The translations under genes and the position numbers were made by a program. This document shows positions 1 through 10,763 of a DNA stretch of 40,302 bases, in pieces; the first letter of the stretch is position 1; each line of letters starts with the position of its first letter. Origin of the DNA: Ramlibacter sp. (GTDB lineage: Bacteria > Pseudomonadota > Gammaproteobacteria > Burkholderiales > Burkholderiaceae_C); the NCBI RefSeq assembly GCF_028291745.1, contig NZ_JAQGNQ010000146.1, positions 1-40,302 on the forward strand, written 5' to 3'. Under the pieces are notes generated by a model. It was not told the origin of the DNA and did no database searches. It worked only from the letters and a program-made list of their open reading frames with translations.

Positions 1-34
1 GCTGCAACGGCAGCGCTTGCCCGACCCGCGTCGC

Positions 35-1081
35 TCAGTCCCGCCGGGCTTCCCTCAGCTGCTGACGACGGAAGTCTCCCTGCCGCTCCAGCATCCAGCC
101 GGGATATTCCGGCGCCAGCTTGCTCACCGCATCGATCTGCTGCAGGTCTTGCGCGCTCAGTCGCACCTCGGTCGCCCGGATGTTGTCGGCCAGTTGGTCG
201 GGCCGCTTCGCACCCACGATCACGCTGGTTACCTGCGGCTGGTGCAGCAGCCACGCCAATGCGATCTGCGCGACCGAGACGCCCTTCGCTTGCGCGATGC
301 CGCGCATCGCGTCGACGGCGTCCCACGCGCGGTCCTTGTCGACCGGGGGAAAGTCGAAGGCGGTGCGACGGCTGCCTTGCTCGCCCTGCTGCTCGCGTCC
401 GTACTTGCCACTGAGCAGGCCGCCGGCCAGCGGGCTCCACACCATCAGGCCCAGGCCTTCGCTTTGCAGCATCGGGATCAGCTCGCGCTCCAGGTCGCGG
501 CCCGCCACCGTGTAATACGCCTGCAGCGATTCGAAGCGCGCGAGGCCCAGTCGCTCCGCGATGCCCAGTGCCTTGACGATCTGCCAGGCCGCCCAATTGG
601 AGACGCCGACGTAGCGCACGTGCCCGTGGCGCACCAGCTGGTCGAGCGCGCGCACCGTTTCCTCGATGGGCGTCGCGGGGTCGAAGCCGTGGATCTGGTA
701 GAGGTCGATGTGATCGAGCTGCATGCGCTTCAAGCTCGCCTTCACCGCATCGAGGATGTGGCCGCGCGTGTTGCCGCGCATGTTCAGGCCCGGGCCGGTT
801 TCGCCGAAGACCTTGGTGGCCACCACCACGTGGTCGCGCGCGATCTTCAGGTTGCGCAGCGCCTGGCCGGTGATCTGCTCGCTGGCGCCGCCGGCATACA
901 CGTCGGCCGTGTCGATGAAGTTGATGCCGGCATCGATGGCCTGGCCGACCAGGCGCTCGGCGTCCGATTGCTGCAGCGTGCCGATCTTGCTCCACATGCC
1001 TTCGGTGCCGCCGAAGGTCATGGTGCCGAGACAGAGTTCCGAGACGAACAGGCCGGTGCGGCCCAGGGGGAGGTGACGCAT
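35..1081 (-). CDS. Aldo/keto reductase
   Basis: The 348-residue protein is an NADPH-dependent aldo/keto reductase expected to reduce aldehydes or ketones in the cytoplasm; its substrate cannot be read from sequence. It starts [20 protein letters not shown], the usual first strand of the barrel. The catalytic tetrad is visible as Asp57 and Tyr62 in NFIDTADVY, Lys90 in VVATKVFGE and His131 in YQIHGFD. The cofactor-binding end is present as [12 protein letters not shown]. The reading frame extends 33 codons further upstream, but I chose the ATG at 1081 because AGGAG lies 8 bases before it and family similarity begins there. The gene stands alone, divergent from the DUF3606 gene. The family call is secure; the physiological role is unknown. 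Confidence 0.93.
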   Translation of the reverse strand: MRHLPLGRTGLFVSELCLGTMTFGGTEGMWSKIGTLQQSDAERLVGQAIDAGINFIDTADVYAGGASEQITGQALRNLKIARDHVVVATKVFGETGPGLNMRGNTRGHILDAVKASLKRMQLDHIDLYQIHGFDPATPIEETVRALDQLVRHGHVRYVGVSNWAAWQIVKALGIAERLGLARFESLQAYYTVAGRDLERELIPMLQSEGLGLMVWSPLAGGLLSGKYGREQQGEQGSRRTAFDFPPVDKDRAWDAVDAMRGIAQAKGVSVAQIALAWLLHQPQVTSVIVGAKRPDQLADNIRATEVRLSAQDLQQIDAVSKLAPEYPGWMLERQGDFRRQQLREARRD

Positions 1082-1171
1082 GGAGGAGGCTCCTGGAGGG
1101 GATGGAGTGAAGTGGGTGACGTTGTAATGTCGGACGCGCGAACGGGCCGAGCCCGGCCGCAGCCTGCAATG

Positions 1172-1200
1172 GCAGCACATCGATGTGAACGACGTGCTGC
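1172..1200. promoter_or_regulatory. Nested palindrome upstream of the aldo/keto reductase
   Basis: GCAGCAC at 1172-1178 is repeated inverted as GTGCTGC at 1194-1200. Inside it lies a perfect 12-base palindrome, CACATCGATGTG (1176-1187). It sits about 95 bases upstream of the reductase start, in the divergent gap shared with the DUF3606 gene. This could be an operator, but no regulator gene is adjacent, and short palindromes occur by chance in GC-rich DNA. Confidence 0.25.
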
Positions 1201-1240
1201 GGACATTGTCAATGCGGGCGCGGCAACCAGTGTGGTGCTC

Positions 1241-1380
1241 GCTCCCTCTCCCTTCCGGGGACAGGGTTTGGGTGAGGGACGGCGGCCGTCGCCCTCACCC
1301 CAGCCCTCTCCCGCGGACGGGAGAGGGAGCAAAGGCGGGGAGCGCCCCCATCCCGACCTTCCCCCGGAGGGGGAAGGAGC
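1241..1380. repeat. Hairpin-rich intergenic repeat, family A, copy 1
   Basis: This 140-base block is built from C-rich/G-rich hairpins: CCCTCTCCCGC pairing with GGGAGAGGG, a central GGGTGAGGG against CCCTCACCC, and a terminal CCTTCCCCC against GGGGGAAGG. Related blocks lie at 2919-3055, 6861-7045 and 7203-7383. It takes up most of the 361-base gap between the reductase and DUF3606 genes. Translations across it are low-complexity, so it is not coding. It may fold in RNA and affect termination. Confidence 0.8.
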
Positions 1381-1442
1381 AAGACCCCCTGGCGTATCCG
1401 TCCTACATCGGCGTGCCATGCCGCTCCCCTACGATGATCCCC

Positions 1443-1655
1443 ATGACCACGACGAGCACCTCCCCCCTCCAGGCGCGCGCCGGCAAGAGCGAGCGCATCG
1501 ACGTCACCTACGACTACGCCGTGTGCTCCTGGGCACGCCACTTCAACGTGAGCGAAAAGCGCGTGAAGGAGGCGGTGGCCGCAGTGGGTGACCAGGCCGA
1601 AGTGGTTCGTGCTCATCTCAAGAGCACAGCCTGCGAGCAGCCTTCGGGCTATTAG
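1443..1655 (+). CDS. DUF3606 domain protein
   Basis: This small 70-residue protein matches the DUF3606 family, which has no assigned function. The hallmark is the C-terminal half: DYAVCSWARHFNVSEKRVKEA followed by VAAVGDQAEVVRAHL. This is the Trp-(x)3-Phe-x-Val-Ser and AVxxVG pattern of the family. The N-terminal 15 residues are Thr/Ser-rich. An in-frame ATG three codons earlier (1434) is equally possible; neither has a clear ribosome-binding site. The gene is convergent with the pncB remnant and ends three bases before a stem-loop that may end transcription of both. Such genes are often found singly in Burkholderiales. I am confident of the family and claim no function. Confidence 0.75.
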   Translation: MTTTSTSPLQARAGKSERIDVTYDYAVCSWARHFNVSEKRVKEAVAAVGDQAEVVRAHLKSTACEQPSGY

Positions 1656-1657
1656 GT

Positions 1658-1691
1658 GTGGATGCCATCCCGGGCTTGACCCGGGATCCAC
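1658..1691. terminator. Stem-loop between convergent DUF3606 and pncB
   Basis: ATCCCGGG (1667-1674) pairs perfectly with CCCGGGAT (1680-1687) around a 5-base loop, with outer GTGG/CCAC pairing as well. It fills the gap between two convergent genes and resembles a dispersed palindromic repeat common in proteobacteria. It lacks a T-run, so a role as a bidirectional terminator is inferred from position only. Confidence 0.45.
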
Positions 1692-1703
1692 CCCCGCGCC
1701 AAT

Positions 1704-2865
1704 TCACGGCGCGACCACCCCGAATACCTGCCGCAAATAAGCCAGAAAGGTCTCGTCCGTCGCCAGCGTCTTGCCCGGCGCATCGGATAGTTTGGCCACG
1801 GGCTGGCCATTGACCTCCACCAGCTTCATCACGATGTTCAACGGCGTCAGGCCGACATCGTTGGTGAGCTTGGTGCCGATGCCGAACCCCATCTGCCTTG
1901 GCCGTGTCCAGGCTGTCGGAGAACACCAGCCGCTTGCGATGCGCGTCGATGCGCAACTTCGCGTAGTGCGCCAAGGCCTTCTCGCCCCAGGCGAAGGGAT
2001 CTCCGGAGTCGTGGCGCAGGCCGTCGAACAGTTTCGCGAAGTACAGGTCGAAGTCGGCGAGGAAGGCATCCATGCCGACCGTGTCCGTGAGCGCGATGCC
2101 CAGGTCGCCGCGGTACTCCTGCACCCATTCCTCCAGCGCCGCGCGCTGGAAGTCGCGCAGGCGCACGCCGGTCGCCTGGAAGGTCTGCAGGTACTCGTGG
2201 CCCATGGTGCCTATGGGCACCAGGTTGAGGTCGCGCGCCAGCAGCACGTTGGACGTGCCCTTGAAGAAGCGCGGCAGCTCGCGCGCAAACGTGGCCACCA
2301 CTTCGCGCTGCCAGTCGCGGCCGTAGCGGCGGCGCACGCCGAAGTCGAAGAACTCGAAGGGATGCGCCAGCTCGGGCTCCTTGCCGAACGCGCGCAGATC
2401 GGCGAGCTTGGCGGCCAGGCGCTTGCGGCCTTCGGCCAGTGCCGCGTCGTGGTCGAAGCGGCGGAAGTACAGCTCGTTGACGATCGCCAGCACGAAGATC
2501 TCGAAGGCCATCACGTGCACCTGCGGCCCGCGCGCCTCGACGTGCAGGGCGTCGCCTTCGGCGCGCACCTGGATGAAGTCGCGCTGGAAATGGAAGATGC
2601 GCAGGAAGTCGATGAAGTCGCCCTTCATGAAGCGCAGGCTGGCCAGGAAATCCAGCTCGTCGCGCCGAAAGCGCAGGCTGCAGAGATGATCGAGCTGCGC
2701 ATCGACCTCGTCACGCAAATCGGCCAGCGGGTACTGCGGCGCATTGCGCAGCACGAAGCGATACGTGGCCTGCGTCTGCGGATGCCGGTGCAGCATGGGC
2801 TGCCACATCGTGAACTTGTAGAGATCGGTGTCGAGCAGGCTCTGGATGACGGGGTCTAAGGCCAT
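1704..2865 (-). pseudogene. pncB: Nicotinate phosphoribosyltransferase, frameshifted
   Basis: PncB joins nicotinate to PRPP in NAD salvage. The first ~322 codons, from MALDPVIQSLLDTDLYKFTM, read well. They include the family segments [45 protein letters not shown] and [11 protein letters not shown]. After [11 protein letters not shown] near position 1896 the frame is lost. The remainder, [20 protein letters not shown] through [10 protein letters not shown] to GVVAP, continues in another frame to 1704. From memory of the family, about 11 residues of the type LALYxHFxGRx normally lie at this point. Their absence and the frame change fit a deletion of 3n+2 bases. The intact protein would be about 398 residues. 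It could be a true pseudogene or an assembly error; the strong conservation on both sides suggests the change is recent. Confidence 0.85.
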
Positions 2866-2918
2866 GGGGAAGTGTGGCAACAAAAACGGGTTCGAGGGCT
2901 GGCCTGTCGATGGTGTTT

Positions 2919-3055
2919 GCTCCTTCCCCCGCCGGGGGAAGGTTGGGATGGGGGCGCTCTTCTTCTTGCTCCCTCTCCCGCTTGCGGGAGAGGGTTGGGG
3001 TGAGGGCGACGGCCGCAGCGCCCCCACCCCAGCCTCCCCCGGAGGGGGAGGGAGC
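2919..3055. repeat. Hairpin-rich intergenic repeat, family A, copy 2
   Basis: This block has the same modules as the copy at 1241-1380: CCTTCCCCC against GGGGGAAGG, CCCTCTCCCGC/GCGGGAGAGGG, GGGTGAGGGCGACGGC and CCTCCCCC/GGGGGAGG. It lies in the gap between the mechanosensitive-channel gene and the pncB remnant, just after the terminator hairpin. No coding potential is evident. Confidence 0.8.
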
Positions 3056-3060
3056 AAGAC

Positions 3061-3082
3061 AAAGGGCCCCGAAGGGCCCTTT
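3061..3082 (-). terminator. Terminator hairpin of the channel gene
   Basis: AAAGGGCCC (3061-3069) pairs perfectly with GGGCCCTTT (3074-3082). Read on the minus strand the loop is TTCG, the very stable UUCG-type tetraloop, and the stem ends in three T. It begins 21 bases after the stop codon of the gene at 3104-3961. Confidence 0.7.
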
Positions 3083-3103
3083 CATTGGAAGCATCGGAAG
3101 GAA

Positions 3104-3961
3104 TCAACCCCCTTCCAAGTCATGCCGCTTTTCCGCCGGGATCGGGCTGCCGCCGCCTTGCATGCCGCCGCCTTGCGGGTAGCCGCCGGTGGGCCACTGG
3201 CCCGGCTGCGTGGGCGGCACGCGGGCGCGGGTTTCGTCGCCGATGTTCTCGGCCAGTTGCTGGATCTTGCCCTGCTTCTCCTGCGCCTTGTCGTAGGCCT
3301 TGCGCAGGATCTCCGCGGCGGTTTCGCGGCCGCCGAGGCCGAAGGCCAGGCCGATGCCCAGTGCCACCGCGCCGACCACCGCCATGAACAGCGTGTTCAC
3401 GAGTTCCGTCGCGATGCCCAACTGGTTCACCGCCACCACGATCGCGAAGGCCCACACCACGATGGCCGCAGCCTTGGAGAGGAAGTTGGTGTTGGACAGG
3501 CCCGCCTCACTGGCCGCGCCACGCACCACGTTGCTGAGCCCGCGCGCCGCCAGGCCGCCGATCACCAGCACCACCAGCGCCACCACCACGTTCGGGAGCC
3601 ACAGCAACAGTTGCTTGAGCACCTCGGAGACCGCAGGCAGGCCCAACGCATCGAACGCCACCACCAGCGCGATCAGCCGCACGAACCACTTGACCAGCAA
3701 GCCGATCATGCCGGCGGCATCCGTGTTCATGCCCATGCGCGCAATGAACTCCGACAGCCCCGCGCGGTCGGCGAAGTGGTTGAAGCGGATGGTGCGCAGC
3801 ACGGCGGCCAGACCGCGGTCGATCAGCGAGGCGATGAACCAGCCCGCCACCAGGATCAACCCGAAGGCGATGATCTTCGGTATCGCGGAGAACAGCAGCG
3901 CCATGGCGGCTGCCAGCGACGTGAACATGGCGTCGCTCCAGTGGGTGACTGCGGTGGGCAT
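3104..3961 (-). CDS. Mechanosensitive ion channel-type membrane protein
   Basis: The 285-residue inner-membrane protein belongs to the small-conductance mechanosensitive channel superfamily, in the branch with conserved TM-helix repeats. Hydrophobic segments lie near residues 20-42 (IPKIIAFGLILVAGWFIASL), 80-105 (GLLVKWFVRLIALVVAF), 115-135 (LLLWLPNVVVALVVLVIGG), 165-180 and 190-215 (VVGAVALGIGLAFGLGG). The Gly/Ala-rich last helix resembles the pore-lining helix of MscS. The C-terminus is hydrophilic and Gly/Pro/Gln-rich, without the MscS beta domain, so true gating activity is uncertain. The frame is open further upstream, but the ATG at 3961 has GGAG at good spacing and starts the conserved part. 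The gene is monocistronic, ends at a UUCG hairpin and is divergent from alaS. Confidence 0.85.
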   Translation of the reverse strand: MPTAVTHWSDAMFTSLAAAMALLFSAIPKIIAFGLILVAGWFIASLIDRGLAAVLRTIRFNHFADRAGLSEFIARMGMNTDAAGMIGLLVKWFVRLIALVVAFDALGLPAVSEVLKQLLLWLPNVVVALVVLVIGGLAARGLSNVVRGAASEAGLSNTNFLSKAAAIVVWAFAIVVAVNQLGIATELVNTLFMAVVGAVALGIGLAFGLGGRETAAEILRKAYDKAQEKQGKIQQLAENIGDETRARVPPTQPGQWPTGGYPQGGGMQGGGSPIPAEKRHDLEGG

Positions 3962-4198
3962 GGAGGATCTCCAGGTGGCGAGGTTGTTAACTCCTGCACA
4001 CTCTCTGCCCGTTGCATGGATTCCTGCGTCGTCCTTGTCGTGGAACAGGTGTAGGAATGGCCACCGGTCTTGTAGGCACTGCCTCAGCAGCTCGGAGGCC
4101 CGGCTGAAGGCGGCGAGCCATTGACGAGCTTTCATTGGGAGGTTCCGGCCCGACCTATGCTCCGGCCCACGGTCAGCGAGCGGCCACACCCCCAAATC

Positions 4199-4204
4199 TA
4201 TAAT
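4199..4204 (+). promoter_or_regulatory. alaS -10 box
   Basis: A perfect TATAAT lies 22 bases before the alaS start at 4227, which puts the transcription start near 4211 and leaves a leader of about 16 bases. No good -35 box is seen at the right distance. The box overlaps the alternative upstream ATG (4203), which makes that codon an unlikely translation start. Confidence 0.6.
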
Positions 4205-4226
4205 GAAAGGTTCAGCTGGACTCCCC

Positions 4227-6851
<2,625 letters not shown>

Positions 6852-6860
6852 CCTGACTTT

Positions 6861-7045
6861 GCTCCTTCCCCCTTCGGGGGAAGGCTGGGATGGGGGCGCT
6901 GGGGGTGCGCGGGGCGCTTGGGCCGCTGGGGTCGCGCCGGTATCACTCCCTCTCCCGCTTGCGGGAGAGGGCAGGGGTGAGGGCGACGGCGCTCATTCAG
7001 GCGAGCCCTCACCCCAACCCTCTCCCGCCCGGCGGGAGAGGGAGC
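6861..7045. repeat. Hairpin-rich intergenic repeat, family A, copy 3
   Basis: This copy begins 10 bases after the alaS stop. It opens with CCTTCCCC/GGGGAAGG around a TTC-containing loop, then carries a long imperfect palindrome whose arms are CCCTCTCCCGC...GGGTGAGGGCGAC and GCCCTCACCCC...GGGAGAGGGAGC. About 100 bases (from 6947) are nearly identical to 7205-7310, including the non-palindromic centre ATTCAGGCGAG. It may act as the alaS terminator. Confidence 0.85.
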
Positions 7046-7121
7046 AAGTCAGACCCTGCCCCAACGCTCTCCAACCCGGGCGAAAACAGCCTGAAAGATC
7101 CCTGCCAAGCTGCTGCCGGAC

Positions 7122-7156
7122 TGTCACCCATGTCCTCGCACGGGTGTTGCCCATGT
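7122..7156. mobile_element. Possible IS481-type end remnant
   Basis: Two direct copies of the motif TGTYRCCCATGT (TGTCACCCATGT at 7122-7133 and TGTTGCCCATGT at 7145-7156) are spaced 23 bases apart between two family-A repeats. I recall closely similar spaced motifs at the ends of IS481-family insertion sequences. No transposase reading frame is nearby, so this would be a solitary end left after loss of the element. The call rests on memory of the motif alone. Confidence 0.3.
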
Positions 7157-7202
7157 GCTCGGTCGATACAGGGAAGATTGGGATGGACGCGCTGGGGCTG
7201 TT

Positions 7203-7383
7203 GCTCCCTCTCCCGCTTGCGGGAGAGGGCAGGGGTGAGGGCGACGGCGCCCATTCAGGCGAGCCCTCACCCCAACCCTCTCCCGCTTGGCGGGAGAGGG
7301 AGCAAGTCAGGCCCTCACCCGCCCGGCGCTGGATGGAGCGGGGAGCGCCCCCACCCCAACCCTCCCCCCGCGGGGAGGCGGCA
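7203..7383. repeat. Hairpin-rich intergenic repeat, family A, copy 4
   Basis: Together with copy 3 this fills the 534-base gap between alaS and trmB. Its first ~105 bases nearly duplicate 6947-7050, differing at only a few positions. It ends with a CCTCCCCCCG/CGGGGAGG stem two bases before the trmB stop codon. No gene is visible in the gap. Confidence 0.85.
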
Positions 7384-7385
7384 AG

Positions 7386-8090
7386 TCAAAGCTTCTCGAA
7401 CACCACGTCCCACACTCCGTGGCCCAGCCGGATCCCGCGGTTTTCGAACTTCGTCAGCGGCCGATACTCCGGCCTCGGGGCAAACCCCTCCGCGGTGTTG
7501 CGCAAAGCGGGCTGCGCCGCCAGCACTTCCAGCATCTGCACCGCATACGGCTCCCAATCCGTCGCGCAATGGATGTACCCGCCCCCCCGCAAGCACCGCA
7601 ACAGCTTCGTCACGAACGGCGGCTGCACCAGCCGGCGCTTGTTGTGCCGCGCCTTGTGCCAGGGATCGGGAAAGAAGATGTGCACGCCGGCGAGCGAAGC
7701 CTCGGGCAGCATGCGGTCCAGCACCTCCACCGCGTCGTGTTCGACGATGCGGATGTTGCTCAGCCCTTGCTCGCCAATGCGTTTCAGCAGCGCGCCCACG
7801 CCCGGCGGATGCACCTCGCAGCACAGGAAGTTCTGTTCCGGCATCAGCGCCGCGATGTGCGCCGTCGCTTCGCCCATGCCGAAGCCGATCTCGAGGATCG
7901 TGGGCGCATCGCGCCCGAAGGCCTGCGCCAGGTCCACGGTCTCCGGCCGATACGGCAGGAGGTATTGCGGGCCCAGCGCCTCGATCGCCTTGGCCTGGCC
8001 GACCGTCGTGCGGCCGGCGCGCCGCACGTAGCTGCGGATACCGCGCGGATGGGGCACGCTCGCGGGCGCGTCCGGTTCGTCGAAACTCAT
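7386..8090 (-). CDS. trmB: tRNA (guanine-N7)-methyltransferase
   Basis: TrmB uses S-adenosylmethionine to make m7G46 in the variable loop of tRNAs. The 234-residue length is typical. The SAM-binding loop [12 protein letters not shown] is near residues 66-76. The family signature [17 protein letters not shown] follows near residues 140-155, and the C-terminal [12 protein letters not shown] is also characteristic. The gene follows gluQ after only 12 bases, so the two are probably cotranscribed, and they may share the LysR gene's promoter. A family-A repeat sits right behind its stop. Confidence 0.97.
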   Translation of the reverse strand: MSFDEPDAPASVPHPRGIRSYVRRAGRTTVGQAKAIEALGPQYLLPYRPETVDLAQAFGRDAPTILEIGFGMGEATAHIAALMPEQNFLCCEVHPPGVGALLKRIGEQGLSNIRIVEHDAVEVLDRMLPEASLAGVHIFFPDPWHKARHNKRRLVQPPFVTKLLRCLRGGGYIHCATDWEPYAVQMLEVLAAQPALRNTAEGFAPRPEYRPLTKFENRGIRLGHGVWDVVFEKL

Positions 8091-8102
8091 GGCCCGATTG
8101 TC

Positions 8103-8975
8103 CTACGGCCAGCGCTGCCTCCAAGCCCGCGCCGCCTCCGCCAGCGCATCGGCCACCGTGCCGTGCACCGACCACTCCAAGCCCAGCGTCGCCGCGGCGG
8201 CCCCCAGCGCCGCTCGGGGCGCGCGCAAGTCCAGCGGCGCAGCGCCGTTCTGCTTCGAGAGCTTCTCGCCATTGGCGCCCAGCACCAGCGGCGCGTGCAA
8301 ATAGGTGGGCTGCGGCAAGCCCAGCGCGCGTTGCAGCAGCAGCTGGCGCGGCGTGTTGTCGACCAGGTCCTCGCCGCGCACCACGTGCGTGATGCCCTGC
8401 TCCCCATCGTCGACCACCACGGCGAGCTGATAGGCAAACAGGCCATCGGCGCGCTTGAGCACGAAGTCGCCAACCGTCGCGGCCACATCCTGCAGATGCA
8501 CGCCCAGCCGGCGGTCGGTCCACGCCACCACGCCCTCGGGCACGCGCAGGCGCCAGGCACGCGGCTCGCGGCCTGCAAGCCCCTGCCTGCAGGTGCCGGG
8601 ATAGACCAGCTCCCCGTGGCGCGATCGCTCGCGGCCCTGCGCGCGCAAGGCCAGTTCGATGTCCTTGCGGGAACAGGCGCAGGGATAGGCCGCGCCGGTG
8701 GCCACGAGGCCCTCCAGGGCGCGCTGGTACAGCGGCTCGCGCTGCGACTGCCACTGCGGCGGCGCGTCCGGCAGCAATCCGCAGGCGGCAAGTTGCCGCA
8801 GGATCTCCTGGTCCGCTCCGGGCACGCAGCGCGGGCGATCCACATCCTCGATACGCACCAGCCACTGCCCTTCGTGCGCCCGCGCATCCAGCCAGCTGGC
8901 CAGTGCGGCCACCAGCGAGCCCGCGTGCAGCGGCCCGGTCGGCGAGGGCGCGAAGCGGCCGCGATAGCCCGTCAT
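8103..8975 (-). CDS. gluQ: Glutamyl-Q tRNA(Asp) synthetase
   Basis: GluQ (GluQRS, YadB) attaches glutamate to the queuosine base at position 34 of tRNA-Asp. The 290-residue protein is the catalytic core of a glutamyl-tRNA synthetase without the anticodon-binding domain, which defines this family. It starts [20 protein letters not shown], the HIGH-type motif. KLSKQNGA near residue 245 is the KMSKS-type loop. The zinc-site cysteines appear in [10 protein letters not shown] with a later YPGTC. The frame is open for 36 codons upstream, but the ATG at 8975 starts the conserved region. It overlaps the stop of the upstream LysR gene by four bases (ATGA), which suggests translational coupling. Confidence 0.96.
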   Translation of the reverse strand: MTGYRGRFAPSPTGPLHAGSLVAALASWLDARAHEGQWLVRIEDVDRPRCVPGADQEILRQLAACGLLPDAPPQWQSQREPLYQRALEGLVATGAAYPCACSRKDIELALRAQGRERSRHGELVYPGTCRQGLAGREPRAWRLRVPEGVVAWTDRRLGVHLQDVAATVGDFVLKRADGLFAYQLAVVVDDGEQGITHVVRGEDLVDNTPRQLLLQRALGLPQPTYLHAPLVLGANGEKLSKQNGAAPLDLRAPRAALGAAAATLGLEWSVHGTVADALAEAARAWRQRWP

Positions 8976-9931
8976 GCCGAGCGATGCCGCTCCAGCAAGG
9001 CAGCGCGCGTGGTCGCGCTTTCCAGTTGCGCGAGCCACCATTGCAGCGCGCGACCCGGCCCCGGGTTGCCGCCCGTGCGCCACGCATAGCTCAGTCGGAT
9101 CATGCGGCGCGGTGCGCGCTGGATTTCCCGCGCGACCAGGCGACCGCTCTCCAGATACGGCCGCGCGAGCGGTTCGGGCAGGAAGCCGCCGCCGAGCCCG
9201 CGCAATTGCGCATTCAGCTTGGCCCGCATGTTGGAGACCGTGAAGACGTCCTGCCCCGGCAGCAAGGCCAGCGTGAGCGCCATCGCGCGTTGCTGGGCGG
9301 AATCGGACACGGCCACCGCACGATGCTTCAGCAGCACTTCATCCGGGATCGGCTCGGCAGCCGTCGCCAGCGGATGATGCGGTGCCACCGTGTACACGAA
9401 GGGCAGGTCCCCCAGTTCGTGGCTGCTGATGCCGGGCGTCGTGCCGGGCTCGACCACCACGCCCAGTGCCAGGTCGGCGCGGCCGGAGACCAGCGCCTCC
9501 AGCGTGCCGGCCAGCGCCTCGTCGCGCAGGCGCAGGCGCGTGGTTGGTTGCAGCGCGTAGAAGGACTCGGCCAGTTCCATCACCGTCGAACCGGAGAGCG
9601 AGCTGTCGACCGCCACCGTGAACTCCGCCTCCCAGCCGGTCGCCACGCGCTTGACCCGATGGGCCATCGCGTCGATGTCCTGCAGCAATTGCTGGCCGGC
9701 GCAAACCAGCTCGTTGCCGGCCGCGGTCAGGCGTGCGTTGCGCGAGCTGCGGTCGAACAGCAGCACGTCGAGCGCGTCCTCGAGCTGGCGGATGCGGTAG
9801 GTGACGGCGCTCGGCACCAGCCCGAGTTGGCGGGCGGCCGCGGCAAAGCTGCCTTGGTCGGCAACCGCCTGCAGCACGCCCAGGGCATCGGGGGTCAACA
9901 CGTCGCGGGGGCTCGCCATCACATCCTTCAT
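8972..9931 (-). CDS. LysR-family transcriptional regulator
   Basis: The 319-residue protein has the LysR winged helix-turn-helix near residues 15-73 ([20 protein letters not shown], then [20 protein letters not shown]) and a C-terminal effector-binding domain. The effector is unknown. The gene is divergent from the pirin/DoxX/flavodoxin operon, and a T-N11-A palindrome lies in the shared gap. By the usual logic of LysR proteins it should control that operon and its own expression. Its stop overlaps the gluQ start as ATGA, so gluQ and trmB may be carried on its transcript. The ATG at 9931 is taken; MASPRDVL at 9919 is an alternative. Confidence 0.95.
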   Translation of the reverse strand: MKDVMASPRDVLTPDALGVLQAVADQGSFAAAARQLGLVPSAVTYRIRQLEDALDVLLFDRSSRNARLTAAGNELVCAGQQLLQDIDAMAHRVKRVATGWEAEFTVAVDSSLSGSTVMELAESFYALQPTTRLRLRDEALAGTLEALVSGRADLALGVVVEPGTTPGISSHELGDLPFVYTVAPHHPLATAAEPIPDEVLLKHRAVAVSDSAQQRAMALTLALLPGQDVFTVSNMRAKLNAQLRGLGGGFLPEPLARPYLESGRLVAREIQRAPRRMIRLSYAWRTGGNPGPGRALQWWLAQLESATTRAALLERHRSA

Positions 9932-9940
9932 TCAGTCGAT

Positions 9941-9963
9941 TTGAATGATGCCATCAAATTCAA
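9941..9963. promoter_or_regulatory. LysR-type operator (T-N11-A palindrome)
   Basis: TTGAAT (9941-9946) and its inverse ATTCAA (9958-9963) flank exactly 11 bases, the classic T-N11-A form of a LysR binding site. The centre is itself nearly symmetric (GATG-C-CATC). It lies 9 bases upstream of the LysR start codon and about 60 bases upstream of the pirin start, where one bound regulator could act on both promoters. A possible pirin -10 box, TACAGT, is at 9991-9996. Confidence 0.7.
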
Positions 9964-10022
9964 GCGGACTTTCGCACACGGCCGGGCACCTACAGTGCAC
10001 CACCTTCAAAGGAACCGAAACC

Positions 10023-10727
10023 ATGCTGACCGTCCGCAAGTCCCAGGAGCGCGGCTACGCCGACCACGGCTGGCTGAAGTCCTTCCACAGCTTTTCCTTT
10101 GCGGGTTACTACGACCCGGAGCATATGGGCTTCGGCAACCTGCGCGTGATCAACGAGGACCGCATTGCCCCCGGCACCGGCTTCGGCAATCACGGCCACC
10201 GGGACATGGAGATCATCAGCTACGTGCTGTCGGGCGAGCTGGCGCACCGCGACACCCTCGGCAACGTCAAGGGCATCCCCCCGGGCGACGTGCAGCGCAT
10301 GAGCGCGGGCCGCGGCGTGATGCACAGCGAGTTCAACCACGCCAAGGACCGGACCACCCACTTCCTGCAGATCTGGATCGAGCCGAACGTCAACGGCATC
10401 GAGCCCGGCTACGAGCAGAAAGCCTTCGCCGACGAGGAGAAGCGCGGCCGGCTGCGGCTGGTCGCTTCGCCCGACGCCGAGCAGGGCTCGGTGCGCATCC
10501 ATGCCGACGCGCGGGTGTACGCGGGCTTGTTCGATGGCGCGGAGCAGGCCACCATGTCGCTCGATCCGAAGCGACCTGTGTACGTGCACCTGGTGCGTGG
10601 CGAGCTGACGGTCAACGGCAGCCGCCTGGGGCAGGGCGACGCCGCGAAGCTGCAGGGCGAAAGCCAGCTGAAGCTGTCCGATGGCAAGGACGCCGAAGTG
10701 CTGGTGTTCGACCTGGCCGAGCACTGA
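10023..10727 (+). CDS. Pirin family protein (first copy)
   Basis: This 234-residue bicupin protein belongs to the pirin (YhhW-type) family; some members oxidise quercetin and others are redox or regulatory factors. The four metal ligands of the N-terminal cupin are visible at His57 and His59 (FGNHGHRDME), His101 and Glu103 (GVMHSEFN). The C-terminal cupin is shorter, with VYVHLVRGELTVNG. The start at 10023 has AAAGGA 8 bases upstream and begins the family consensus MLTVRKSQERGYADHGWL; the upstream extension of the frame is not conserved. It is the first gene of a four-gene operon divergent from the LysR regulator. The true substrate is unknown. Confidence 0.95.
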   Translation: MLTVRKSQERGYADHGWLKSFHSFSFAGYYDPEHMGFGNLRVINEDRIAPGTGFGNHGHRDMEIISYVLSGELAHRDTLGNVKGIPPGDVQRMSAGRGVMHSEFNHAKDRTTHFLQIWIEPNVNGIEPGYEQKAFADEEKRGRLRLVASPDAEQGSVRIHADARVYAGLFDGAEQATMSLDPKRPVYVHLVRGELTVNGSRLGQGDAAKLQGESQLKLSDGKDAEVLVFDLAEH

Positions 10728-10763
10728 TCTCTTGTTTTTTTTTCGATTCATCAAGGAGCAACC

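Noticed and set aside
3962..4180. N-terminal extension of the channel protein (an in-frame [10 protein letters not shown]... reading)
   Set aside because: The extension is hydrophilic without family similarity, and the internal ATG at 3961 has a proper ribosome-binding site and starts the conserved part.
6890..8392. A 500-codon plus-strand frame across the repeat region and trmB
   Set aside because: It is Ser/Arg/Pro low-complexity translation of hairpin repeats and the antisense of trmB and gluQ.
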